Positions 12,571 through 23,571 of a DNA stretch of 64,000 nucleotides are shown in pieces (the stretch's first letter is position 1; the number at the start of each line of letters is the position of its first letter). Position numbers and translations under genes: made by a program. The DNA comes from Pleodorina starrii (lineage: Eukaryota > Chlorophyta > Chlorophyceae > Chlamydomonadales > Volvocaceae). Where the stretch lies: contig BRXU01000050.1 of the NCBI GenBank assembly GCA_030267565.1, forward strand, positions 186,001 through 250,000. Reading direction: 5' to 3'. The notes beneath the pieces were generated by a model. That model was not told the DNA's origin. It ran no database searches and saw nothing but the letters and a program-made list of their open reading frames with translations.

Positions 12571-13639
12571 GCGGAAAGGAGCGCAAAAGAGCTCTCACTC
12601 GTCTGGGAATGAATGTTCATTTTCCGGCCGTTTAAAGGACCGCTGAGGTTTCGATCGCCGCACATCTCTTGATGATGATGGACAAATATGTACCGTATTC
12701 AAGTTTTTTTAAGAATACCGTATGAGGATTTGCACATGCCGCAGGCTCTTTGGAGGGTTGGGGCTCTGCCCAACGCAGGGCTTGTTCCCCTAGAGCAGCC
12801 GAAGGCAAAAGTGCCGTGAGGGTTGGAGGCAGTGGCTGCTGCTGCTGCTGCCGGCATGCTTTGCTGCTGCTGCTGCTGCTGCCACACCCCGTGTGAAGAG
12901 TGATGCGTTCATTTGTGGTCGTGTGAGGTTTTGGGATTGGGGTGGGAGATGTGAGGTGGTTGTGGTGGTTGTGCCACCATGTATTTTTGAGAGAGAGAAG
13001 AGAGGAGAGGGGGGCGAGGATGGTCTCAGCTCTAGTTGGCTAGCTGTTGCGTTATTTTTCAACCGTGATGGTTTTTTGCTGGTCCTCCTCGTTATGGTTC
13101 ACCGGCTGCGGTCGGGGTCGTGTGTTCACGCTGCCGGTACCCGGCTTCTCGGCGTAAGAAGCTTCTGCGAGATTACGTATGCAGTTGTGGTGTCGAGGTT
13201 GCAGTTGACGCGGTACAGAGCACCGCGTGTGGTGCGCAGTCGATTGCAGAAGCAGTCTGCTACTTGGCCTGTGTACAGCTCCTGGTTTTAAATTACACAC
13301 GAGGGCTGAGCAGGCTTGGCGCCGAGCAGAGAGGAGTCTGCATCTTCATTTTTGTTCGTGTGGGCGCGCAGTCGTTCAGGTCTGGAGATCCCAGTGTCTG
13401 CCGCACCAAAGCATGCGCGGATGAACTGGGGAGGTCCGACCTGCCGCCGTCTTCGCTGCGAGCACTTGTGCACGAAGCAATGTTTTTCTCGTTTGTATTT
13501 GGTGATTGAACGGGATGTGGTGTGGGATGGATTTTTGTGCTGGGCGGAGTTTTCCGAGGGTAAATTTCAGAGAGATTTTGAGGGATGACTCATCTAATAT
13601 GACTCAATGCCCTGTCGCGTCTCTGTTCGCCGTTGCTAC

Positions 13640-13644
13640 TGTAA
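13640..13644 (+). terminator. candidate TGTAA poly(A) signal of STA2
   Basis: First TGTAA found after the STA2 stop, implying a 3' UTR of about 1.08 kb. TGTAA is the usual signal in volvocine algae. Further copies lie at about 13834 and 14104. Confidence 0.35.
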
Positions 13645-14116
13645 AACTAGAGAGAGAGAAAGAGTGAGTCGCGCGGCGATGAAGTGACAGGAGAAAAAGA
13701 ATACGTAGTCCGGTGCCTGGTCCGGCGTTCTGCTCGCCGGATTGCGTCACAGGACACGTCGGACCGCTCGGCATGATGCCAAGCAACTCCCACACAGCAA
13801 TGTGAGATGGCCGTTTAATTACATGTACAGACCATGTAAACCTGCACTGGCTGAGGGTGGCGTGGGATGCAGTGGGGGACCCTTCCGGGAAAGGGCAGCC
13901 GCGCGGGCGGCATGGAGGACACGGCACCCTGCGCCAAGCGGCGGTGTTGACGGAAGACGGGGGCGAAGTTAATTCCTGGGAGAGAACAAGTAAAATGGGT
14001 TTGCCTCACAGTGTTCAGAAAGCGGCCGGAAATTACCAACGTGCACATAAGTGAATGCTGTGAAGACCGGAGAGCTTCTGTGTCAAGTTGCCTAAGTTTG
14101 TTGTAAACAGGGTCTC

Positions 14117-14476
14117 GGCAGCAGCTAGGGAGAGGTTCTGAAAAGGCAGCAGCTAGGGAGAGGTTCTGAAAAGGCAGCAGCTAGGGAGAGGTTCTGAAAA
14201 GGCAGCAGCTAGGGAGAGGTTCTGAAAAGGCAGCAGCTAGGGAGAGGTTCTGAAAAGGCAGCAGCTAGGGAGAGGTTCTGAAAAGGCAGCAGCTAGGGAG
14301 AGGTTCTGAAAAGGCAGCAGCTAGGGAGAGGTTCTGAAAAGGCAGCAGCTAGGGAGAGGTTCTGAAAAGGCAGCAGCTAGGGAGAGGTTCTGAAAAGGCA
14401 GCAGCTAGGGAGAGGTTCTGAAAAGGCAGCAGCTAGGGAGAGGTTCTGAAAAGGCAGCAGCTAGGGAGTGGTTCAG
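14117..14476 (+). repeat. 28-bp minisatellite, about 13 units
   Basis: Twelve near-identical 28-bp units beginning GGCAGCAGCTAGGGAG, plus a changed partial thirteenth. It lies between the convergent ends of STA2 and USP39 and has no coding support. Confidence 0.98.
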
Positions 14477-14884
14477 CAGCATGTTGAAAGGACCATGGCC
14501 CGCTGCCTCATCCTCCCGGGGGGACACATGGCAGGCTTCGTGATTTGATCGCCGCACTGACCGACGGCATATTTCAGCACCTGTACGACTCTGTACGACT
14601 GTTCCAGGAGGACTGTCTGCAGCCATGCAACGATGCAAAGGGCAAGGGCGCCAAGGCGGTGTTTCTCTCTCTCTCTCTCTGTGTATATGTGAGTGTGTGT
14701 ATGTTTCTGTGTGTGTGCGTTTCTGTGTGTGAAACCCGGACACAGCGCTCTGGGTTCGAGTGGGTTTGCGGGGGCACCAGGGTAGGTACACGGATGCCGG
14801 CCAGGCAGAGATGCTTTTGCCCGCAGCATCTGCAATAACCCATCGCACCCATCGCACGCAGCCATCCAGTCCAGGCCCCGGCTG

Positions 14885-14979
14885 CCAGTCCAGTCCAGTC
14901 CAGTCCAGTCCAGTCCAGTCCAGTCCAGTCCAGTCCAGTCCAGTCCAGTCCAGTCCAGTCCAGTCCAGTCCAGTCCAGT
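14885..14979 (+). repeat. (CCAGT)19 microsatellite
   Basis: Nineteen uninterrupted copies of the pentanucleotide CCAGT in the STA2/USP39 convergent intergenic region. Confidence 0.98.
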
Positions 14980-15537
14980 GCAGTGAGTGCAGTCACACCC
15001 CGGGTGGGCGCGACCCGTCTCCAATCCCTCCCCTCAGCGGCGGGTAGGCGGCGGCGAGACATCGAGACACACACACACACACACACACACAAACAAACAA
15101 ACAAACACACCCCGCCGTGCCCCGACTGCTCCGCCGTACAGCAGCAACACGCCCCCAACCAACCCACCCACCCGCCAGTCTAGCCGCCGAGCAAAACCTA
15201 TCGCTGGAACGCAGCCTCCTGCACATCTCCACCCCGCCCCCCACTCCCTTACGTGCACGCACACACATACACACACCACTACCAACGCATAGGGTTCAAC
15301 ACGGCGAGGTGACTATGGGGGGGGAAGGAGCCCTTCTCGGGGGTTATGGGGGGTGCCTGCCCTGCCAGCCCTTGCGCCCTTGTCTGCTCCGGTAACCCCG
15401 GAGAGAGCAACACCCCCTAAAAACCCCTAAAACCCAAAACCTCCAAAACCTCCTCCAACCCAAGCGCCCATAAAGACGAACAGGAAAGCCCACGTAGGTA
15501 TATATGCGCCCAACGCCGCCGCTGCCGCCGCCGCTCT

Positions 15538-16817
15538 CTACGCAGCGGCGGTATCCATCGCCTCCGTCGCCGCCTCCGTCGTCGCTGCTGCTGCCGCCTC
15601 CGCCGCCTGCGCATCCCGCCCAGCCGCCTCCGCCGCCTCCGCTGCCGCCGCCGCCGCGGTCGCCGTGGCCGCCGCCGCCGTTGCCGCCACGCTGCCCGCC
15701 GTTGCGTCCGTCCTGAGCTCAAAGACCTGGAAGTAGGCCTCTGACAGGGCAACCATCTGAGGGGGGGGGTCGGGAGGTGGTGGGGTGGGGTGGGGTGGGG
15801 TGGGGGGTTGGGTTTGGGGGGAGGGGGGTGTATGTGGGCACAAGACAGCACTGCAACAGAAAGGGTGTGGAGTGAGGCCAACACCATCTGCCCCCTCCCC
15901 CTCCGCCGCACACACATACACACACGCTCACACAGAGGAACCGAAACACAGACACGCTGCCCCCCCCCCCCATCCCCGCGAAATTTTCTATCTACCCCCC
16001 CCATCCCCACACCCGCGCTCCCCCATACCCATACCGGTACTGTACCCCCAACGCCTCTCTGTTCTGTCCCCACCCACCCACCCACCCACCCACCCACCCA
16101 CCCACCCACCCACCCACCCACCCACCCCCCTCTTGCCCCCCCTACCTGTGGCAATATGTCCTGCACCGCCAGGTCCTGCACCTCGTACCAGATGTCCTCC
16201 ACCTTGCGGTGCGTGTGAACCCGGTAGGTGCCGCTGTCGGCCTTGCCGTCGTGGACCTGACGGGTAGGGGTAGGGGTAGGGTGTGTGGGGGGGGGGTATC
16301 CACGTGTAGGCCGGAGGTGTGTAGGGGGTTTTAGAGCAGGATTAACTATTGACAGTATGGTACAGTTGTTGACGACAAATTGACGACAACTTAAAAAAAG
16401 GGTGGCGGGAGTTAGGAAGGGGCAGTCTGAAAGATTGGGGGGGGGGTTTCCGAGTGTGCATTGGGGCGGTTTTGCAATGGAGGGAGGGGGAGGGGGAGGG
16501 GGGGCGGAGGTTTGAAGCCCCCCTCCCCCTCCCCCTCTGGTCGTGTCCCCGAAGCCCCCCCCGTCGCCCCGACCGAAGCCCGCCCGCCACCCACCAGGTT
16601 CGCCACCAGGTCGTACTTGGACGAGGTGTCGTACGCCGCCGAGTCGGGCGCGCCCGCCGCCGCCCCCGCCGCCGCCGCGGGGTGCTCGGGCAGCGGCAGG
16701 ATGTCCCGCAGCTCCAAACCCTGTCGTCATCATCGGGGTGAAAAGGGGGGACAGGGGTGGGGTGGGGAGGTGGCGGCGGCCGACGGATGAAGGACGGAAC
16801 GGAACGGTGTCACTCCC

Positions 16818-16855
<38 letters not shown>

Positions 16856-17027
16856 ATGAATGAATGCGGAATGGCACTTCATAGACCGGCAACCGGAAGA
16901 TCGGCTCGTTTCGTTGCTAGTTGGTTGGTTGGTTGGTTTCGGAATGCAATTCAGCATCGGAGCTTCGGGGTGTGTGTGTGTGTGTGTGACGTGCCAACGG
17001 ACCCAGCGACAGACTCCCCCTCCCTGC

Positions 17028-17086
<59 letters not shown>

Positions 17087-20000
17087 GTGCTGCTGGTGCT
17101 GCTGGTGCTGGTGACGCGGTCACCCACCTTAACGGGGAAGTTGACCAGGGTGGGGTTTTTCTCCACAAAGAAGTTGTTCTTGGTGAAGCGGCGGTAGTGC
17201 AGCGCCAGGTAGCGCGGCAGGCGGGTGATGCGGAAGCGGCGGCGACCCGCCCGGATGTCGTCCGACACCGACTCGCCGTCAAATTTGCGCATAATGTGGA
17301 AAATGGGGACCTGGAGGTGGGGGGTTGGGGGTTGGGTGAGGGAGGGGTTTGAAGGAGGGATTTTTTCTGGGTTTTTAGAACGATATAAACCCTAAACACC
17401 CCCCCCACACACGCCCCCCCCCACACCCGGCCCCCCCGGCACTACGCGGTACGTACCTGCGGAATGATGTTCTTCTCCAGTACGTCCTTGAACAGGGGTG
17501 CGGGCGGCAGCTCCAACCCCAGCAGCAGGAAGGGAAGTCGCTCGGTGACGTCGGTGGTGCTGCTGGCGGCCCGGGTGCCCTTACCGGTGCCGGCCAGGGT
17601 GGTTACCTCCAACTCACCCTTTTTAAGGGGGGGAGGGGAGGGGGAAGGGGGGGGTGGTTGGGGGGAAAGGAGGGGAGGGGAGGCAAATGGGGGGGAGAGG
17701 GCGGGTGTGGGAGACGCAGCCCCCCAAAGGACACTCCTCTGTCCTCCTGCCCGGACACCCCACCCCAAAATCTTCTGCTCACCAGCCTATCCGTGGATAA
17801 ACCCACTTCCCCTCCCTCTCCCCCCTACCCCCCCACCAAACACCCCCCCCACCTGCAGGCACTGCGTGATGATGGAGGGCTTCTTGGGCTTCCCCCCCGT
17901 CAGGTCTAGATGCAAGTGGTTCAGCAGCCAGGACCAAAACTCCACCGGGTCGGACTGGGGGGGGAATAATAAGAACGGCCCGGGGCGAGGGGAACGGGAC
18001 GAGGGGGGAGGAGGGGGAGTTGAAGAGGGATATGTGTGTATGCGTGTGTGTATGTGTTTTGGAGGGGGGGAAGTGTTGCAGAGGGGGGATGTCGTGGGGG
18101 GCACTGAGGGGAGATTGGGGGAGGGGGGTCAACGGCAATGCCATGCCGTACCTGCGTCTCGGCGCTGAAGCGCTTCTTGGAGGCGTTCCGTACGGCCTGT
18201 ACGAACTCGTGCGGGGACACCTGCCCGGCGCGAAGGGGGGGGAGGGGGTTGTTTAAGGGGGGAGTTGAAGAAAGGGGGGGGTAGGGGTTAAAGATGCGAC
18301 GGGCGGGCGGGTGTTGTGTACTGGGGCTCCTGTAGTCAGACCGGCTTCCCTTCCCTTGGGGTATGTCCACGAGCACCCGCACTGGGGGCGCAGACGCAGA
18401 CGCAGGGGTATACCTGTCTCCACTCCACTCCACCCCCCCAGCCCCCCCCTCCTTTCTCCCCACCTGCCCCCCCTCTTTTCTCCCTACCTGCCCCCAACAC
18501 CTCCCCCTGCCCCCCTCCCCCCACCGCCCCCACCCTCCTTTCTCCCCCGTGCCCCTGCCCCCCCTCCCCCTTCCCCACCCCCTCTCCCCTCCCCCACCCA
18601 CCTGCCCCTTGAAGTTCCGGGTGTTCCACATCTTCCGCAGCAGCTCTCCGAAGCGGTACACCAACGGACTGCGGCAGGAGGAGGTGTTGGAGGGGTCCAG
18701 GAAGAAATCCCTGGGGGGGGGAGGGGGGTTGGGGGGGAGGGGGTGTGGAGGGGGTTCAGGGAGTGATATGCTCCTTTATAAAATAATGAGTCACTGCGGA
18801 CGTTGATGATCAAGCTGCGACAGCCGCTGAACCTCCGGAACTGTTAAAGTTATCCCACCCATTCCCAAACTTTACCGACATTGCTGCTTGACCCGCGGTT
18901 GAACCGTCCCAGCATCTTGTCGGTGTCGGAAGTGTTGCAAGCCGCCTCGGACGAAGCCGCACCGCATTTTGTGCGGTGCGATGTTGTAGACATGTGTACC
19001 AATCGTAAAATAAGCGCCGTAGAAGTGTCCAAAAGCTGACTGAAAAGCTGGTATGCGCGTGCTTGCTCTAAAAAAACCCGAAAATCCCACCCTCTAAGCT
19101 GTCAGAACTGGCAACAGCAACATCTATCGGAACTGAGGATGCTTACCTGAGCGGCAGACCAGCGCGGTAGCGTTGCGATTCGTCGATGCGTAAGGGGCAA
19201 GGGCAACGTGGCGGCTTTGTGAGCAACGTTGAAGCATTTGCTGGGGGAGCATGGTATGATATGCGGTGCGATCCTACACAAAGTGCCTACGGGAATGACT
19301 AAAAGAAAGAAAGATGCATAAACTAAGCTGAGTATTTGAGCACCCAGCTGTAACGAGCCGTACCGAAGTACGGCGCCTTACAGTTGGGCGACGTGCATAC
19401 GCACAAAAGGAGGGGGTGGGTGTGGGTGCGTGTGTGTTTCGGCCGGGGCGACGGGGGGGGTTTGGACGAGTGGGCAAGTTGTGGTGGGTAGGATGATGAT
19501 AATGATAAGATGGGTGAGCTGCCCAGGAGCCCTCTGCCATCTCCCCCACCAACACCCCTCCATCCAACCCCCCCAACAAGCCCTCCCTCCCTCCCTCCCC
19601 CCCTCCACCCTGCCCCTCCCCCCCTCCCCCCCTCCCCCCTGCCCCCCCCCCCTCACCTCAGCGGGGTGATGCGGGCGCAGATCTGCATGATGACGTTAAT
19701 GTAGTCGTTGGCCTGGGGGTGTGTGTGGGGGGTGGGTGGGGGCGGGGTGTGTGAGTGAGTGAGTGAGTGCCTGGGGGTGGGGTGGGGTGGGGTGGGAGGT
19801 GCTGAGTTCCAAAAGGGTGTGGGTGTATTGGAAGACTGGGGGGAGGGGGAGGGGGTAACGATGTGCGGGCGCTGGGGGCGCTGAGGGGGGGTGTTGGGTA
19901 CACACACACAAACACACACACGGGGGGGGGGGGGGCCCGGCCAATGGAATGGATCGATGTGCGGACCAGAGGCCCGGGGGCCGGAAGCCCGCCACCGGAA

Positions 20001-23000
20001 ACCCCGGGACCGGAAACCCAAACCGGAATCGGAAACCCAATCCGGAATTCCAAAATCGGAAACGGGATAAACACGCGACAGCCAGCGCCCCAACCGCCAC
20101 ACACGGTGGCACTACTGCCGTATTGCCGTATTGTCGTACTGCCGTACCTTCATGTTGTTGAGCCCCACCAGCCCGGGCATGTACTCGGTGCCGTCCAGGG
20201 CTCGAGCCCACTTGATGCTCCTGAGGGGGGGAGAGGGGGGACGGGGGAGGGGGGAGGGGAGGGGGAGGAGGAGGGGTGGAGGAGGAAGGAGTGGAGGAAG
20301 GATGGGGAGGGGTGGAGGAGGAGGAGGGGTGGAGGAGGAAGGAGTGGAGGAAGGATGGGGGTTAGGAGTGAAGTGCACCATTGAATTTCTGGATCTGGAT
20401 CTGGATCTGGGCTGGTGGTGGGGAGGGTGGGGGGATGCTCTTGAAGCGGAGATCGAGATGGAAATGGGTCCCCGCCATGTCGTCATGGCATTGGAAGACG
20501 CCTCCCCCCCCCCCGCGCCAGAGCCCCCAGTTGCAGTGCAGTGGCCGCAATGCAGCTCCTCCCTCTGCCCCCCCACCCGGGTTGCCCCTACAAGCTACAA
20601 CCCCCCGCCCCGCCCCGCCCTTACTCCCGGCTTCCCACCAGCCCCCATCACCCCCCCACCGCTGCACTCCTCTCCACTCCGCCCCTGTTCCCGACGCCAA
20701 AGCCTCGTTTCCCCCCCCCTCCCCGCCCCCACCCACCAAACCCCTCGACCCCTCCACCCTCAACCTCCTCCGCTTAAACCCACCCCCTTTCGCCCCCTTG
20801 CAGCCAACCCCTTTTCCCACCAGCCATCCCCGCTCCCCCCCCCCCCCCCCCCCCCTCCCCCCCCACCCCCCTCCTTCCCCCCTCATTTTCCTCGCTCACT
20901 TGTCCAGTCCGGCGATCTCCTCCCTCCGAAACCGCGGATCTCTCACGTGGCGGATGTCGTCCAGCGACTTATCCAACACCTCGTAGTTGTCGGGCAGGCA
21001 GTACACCTGAGGGGGGGAGGGGAGGGAGGGAGGGAAGGAGGGAGGGAGAGAGGGAGAGAGGGAGGGGGGGAGGGGGGATATCCACGTATAGGCCGGAGCC
21101 CGTGAACGGTAGGGGGGAGGGGGGGGGGCAGCAGCGGGTTTAGGCGGGTGGGGGTTGGTGGTTTGTCTGAAGGTCCCCGGCCTCACCGCCGCCGCTGTAG
21201 GCACCACCACCACTGACACCACTGCCCTCCACCACCACCACCACCACCATCGCCCCACTTCACCACCAAACCCTAGAACCCTAGAAGTCCCCCACCCCGG
21301 GGAGTTCTCCTTCTCACGTTTCCGTTGTCCAGCTTCATGAACATGTGGTGGGCAGACTCCAGCGCGTGCGTGTAGGCGTGCGTGCTGAGGCCGCGACCCT
21401 GGAGGGGGCAGCAGGGAGGACGGGGGGACGGGGGGCAGGCAGTGCGTGTGCGGAGTCCGCATGTCTCGTGGGCGGTGTGTGAGCGGTGTGTGGGCGGTGT
21501 GTGGGTCGGTGGGTCCGGGGGGAGGGAGGGGTTAGGCGATGTGGTTTACAAGTCCGCATCTTCCCGCCTTGTGCGCTCCTCACACTCTTCGCAAAAGACC
21601 CAACCAACCACCCAACCACCCACCCAACCAACCAACCAACCAATCGACCAGTTACATCCCCATGCTCCTGAGCAGCCCAACACCCCCCACCCCCTCACAG
21701 CCCCCCCACGCCATCCCCACCCACCCCACCCCTACCCCCCTACCTACCTGGAAGTACTTTCCGCACACCAGGCACACGTACACGTTGACCGGACTGAGCG
21801 ACACGGAACAGCACTTTTCGAAATCGAAGTCCAGATTCTGTCAATGGGAAGGGGGGAGGGGGGGCAGAGGACAGCAGGGCAGGGAGCACGCAGCAGGGGA
21901 GACGAGGAGGGGAGACGGGGACGGGTCAACAGAACGAAACCCCACGGGGACACAGCCCCAGATCCAGATCCAAATCCAGACCTACATTCAGATCCAGATC
22001 CAGATCCAGCCCGACCGTTCCACCCCACCCACCTCCGGCACACACCACCCCTCCGCCCCCTCAGCCCCCGGGCTCAGCCTCCCCGCCCCCCGCCCTCTCC
22101 ACCTCCCCCTCCCCCGATCCTGCTGGCCCCGGCTCCCTCCACGACCCCTCATCGTCGTCCTAACTTGGGGGTTTGTGCACTGGCACGTTGAGGGCCCCGC
22201 GGAGCCCCAGTGGTGGGCCACCATTGCCGCCGCCGCCGAGTGTCGTCAGGGGGGGGCGTGGGGGCGGGGCGGACAAACCCTCCTCCCGGTGTGTGAAACG
22301 TGCGGCAGGTGCGGAAGGTGCAACACCCCCCTGTGCAGTGCAGAGCAGTGCAGAGCAGTGCAGTGCAGTGCCGTGCCGGCCCCGCACGCGGCAACGCATC
22401 CACGATCCACTCTCCCATTCTGGCCTCCCCCCTCCCCTCCCCTCCCCTCCCCTCCTCCAGGGAGCTGGTTGCCGCAACGACCCGCAGTACCAACGACGCA
22501 TCGTACTCTTGAAGCCCCTCCTCCCCCGGGCTCCGGCCTATACGTGCATAATATTCCCCCCCCCCCACACACCAACGGCCCCCCCGGCCCCCCCCCACCA
22601 CCATCTGGGAACCAGAGTCTGGCTGCCCCCCTACCTGGCGGGAGATGGTGTCCAGGTAGGGGCACTCGGTCCCCTTCTTCACCGCTGCCCGACTGGTGCT
22701 GCGGGGGAGAACCACCGCGTCGTCTTCGCCACCACCACCACCACCACCGGCATCCTTGGCAGCATCGGCAGCGGTGTCGGCAGCGTCCGCCGCCTCGCCG
22801 CCGCCGTTGTCAGGGCCGGGGCCCGGGCTCACGTCCTGCGCGTCCTTCGCAGCTGCCTGCTCCTGCTGCTGCTGCTGCTGTTGCTGCTGATTTGGGGGCT
22901 CCTGTTGCTGTGCTGTGTCTTCGCGGGGCTTCTGGGACGCGTTTTGGGATTCGGGCTTGATGGCGTCCGTGGCGGAGGCATTGGGTTTGGCCTCGTCGGC

Positions 23001-23108
23001 GACATCGTCGGCGTCATTCCGCGCGCGTTTGACGCCGGCGGAGGCCTCGTCGTCGGCGGCCTGTTGCTGGCCGCCGTCCTGCTGCTCCTCCTCGCGATCC
23101 CGCTTCAT
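15538..23108 (-). CDS. USP39: USP39/SAD1-like U4/U6.U5 tri-snRNP protein
   Basis: Nuclear splicing factor that stabilises the U4/U6.U5 tri-snRNP. Fourteen exons in transcription order: 22635-23108, 21748-21837, 21318-21398, 20900-21006, 20148-20220, 19657-19712, 18602-18710, 18152-18220, 17853-17954, 17457-17618, 17128-17310, 16595-16720, 16146-16256, 15538-15756. Phase is kept, giving 653 aa. Residues 1-145 are charged and Gln/Ala/Gly-rich, with a polyGln run. A UBP zinc finger follows (ECPYLDTI, CLVCGKYF, HAYTHALESAHH). The USP-like fold then begins with GLNNMKANDY, where active USPs carry the catalytic Cys box, so the Cys is missing as in all USP39 orthologues. TKNNFFVEKNPT and YEVQDLAVQDILPQ near the end match human USP39 closely. 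An Ala-rich tail of about 55 residues is extra. Head-to-head with the next gene. Confidence 0.95.
16073..16127 (+). repeat. (CCCA)n microsatellite in USP39 intron
   Basis: About 13 tandem CCCA/CCAC units just 3' of the exon 16146-16256 on the plus map. On the transcript this is a GGGT run next to the splice donor. Confidence 0.9.
16297..16315 (+). repeat. dispersed motif A, short copy in USP39 intron
   Basis: Partial copy covering TATCCACGTGTAGGCCGGA, directly after a run of G. Confidence 0.75.
17021..17113 (+). repeat. CTG-rich microsatellite in USP39 intron
   Basis: Tandem GCTGCTGGT and GCTGCTGCT units covering about 90 bp, ending near the donor of exon 17128-17310. Confidence 0.92.
18755..18870 (-). 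repeat. diverged copy of the 296-bp unit's core
   Basis: Read on the minus strand this stretch matches the core of the 2215-2806 unit: GGGAATGGGTGGG, AGTTCCGGAGGTTCAGCGG, then TTTTATAAAGGAG and ATCACTCCCT in the same order. Small substitutions and indels separate them. It sits in a USP39 intron of about 950 bp. This shows the unit is a dispersed repeat and not only a local duplication. Confidence 0.85.
21079..21110 (+). repeat. dispersed motif A, full copy in USP39 intron
   Basis: Full-length copy from TATCCACGTATAGG to GTGAACGGT, preceded by a G-rich run. It is next to the acceptor of the exon ending at 21006. Confidence 0.88.
22528..22550 (-). repeat. dispersed motif A, partial copy in USP39 intron
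   Basis: Plus strand reads GGGCTCCGGCCTATACGTG then CATA. This is the reverse complement of the first two-thirds of the motif with one change. Confidence 0.8.
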
Positions 23109-23571
23109 GGGCAGCGGCAGCGGCGCGCGGTGGCTGCGGGCTGGGGATGCTTCCGGTGGCGCCTTCCGCCGGGAGGGCCGCTACGCTGCGACAGTGCTGC
23201 GACAATGTAAGGGTACTGATCAATCACGGCTCGCACTCGTGGGATAAAGTGGCGTTTGGAAAAACGAAAATGCAGGTGATCGAGCAGAGAATAGGCTAGG
23301 CAGAAGGACGCTATATATTTAGGCTTATGACTAGATATTAGTATAGTCAAGTCAAATTGCTGCCATTTTCAGCCGTAACCATGAAATGCAGCTTTGGCAT
23401 ACCGGTAACCGTTAGGCCGAGCTTTTCGAGAAAGCCCACAGCCCCATGCGGGTAACCTAGAATTGTAGCACACCGCTTGCGTTACGTGAGCTCCTTATAC
23501 TTGCTAGAATACCCAATTTTTTGTGCCAGTCTACAGCGGTTCAGCCCGTTTGTCTCGGCGCAGCCACTACA
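23109..23571. promoter_or_regulatory. bidirectional promoter region USP39 / MEKHLA gene
   Basis: 463 bp separate the two divergent start codons. The middle is AT-richer than the flanking genes and contains CTATATATTT near 23311. Both 5' UTRs and core promoters must fit here unless the MEKHLA protein starts further downstream. Confidence 0.6.

Larger units (their letters stand above)
12571..15537. other. convergent intergenic region STA2 / USP39
   Basis: Holds the STA2 3' UTR with candidate TGTAA signals, the 28-bp minisatellite, the CCAGT array, short CT/GT and AC microsatellites and CCCCTAAAA-like words near 15413-15440. No gene recognised. Confidence 0.7.

Noticed and set aside
15417..16892. 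491-codon minus-strand frame over the USP39 3' exons
   Set aside because: It reads through introns and microsatellites in mixed frames. The exon model gives the USP39 match with correct phase.
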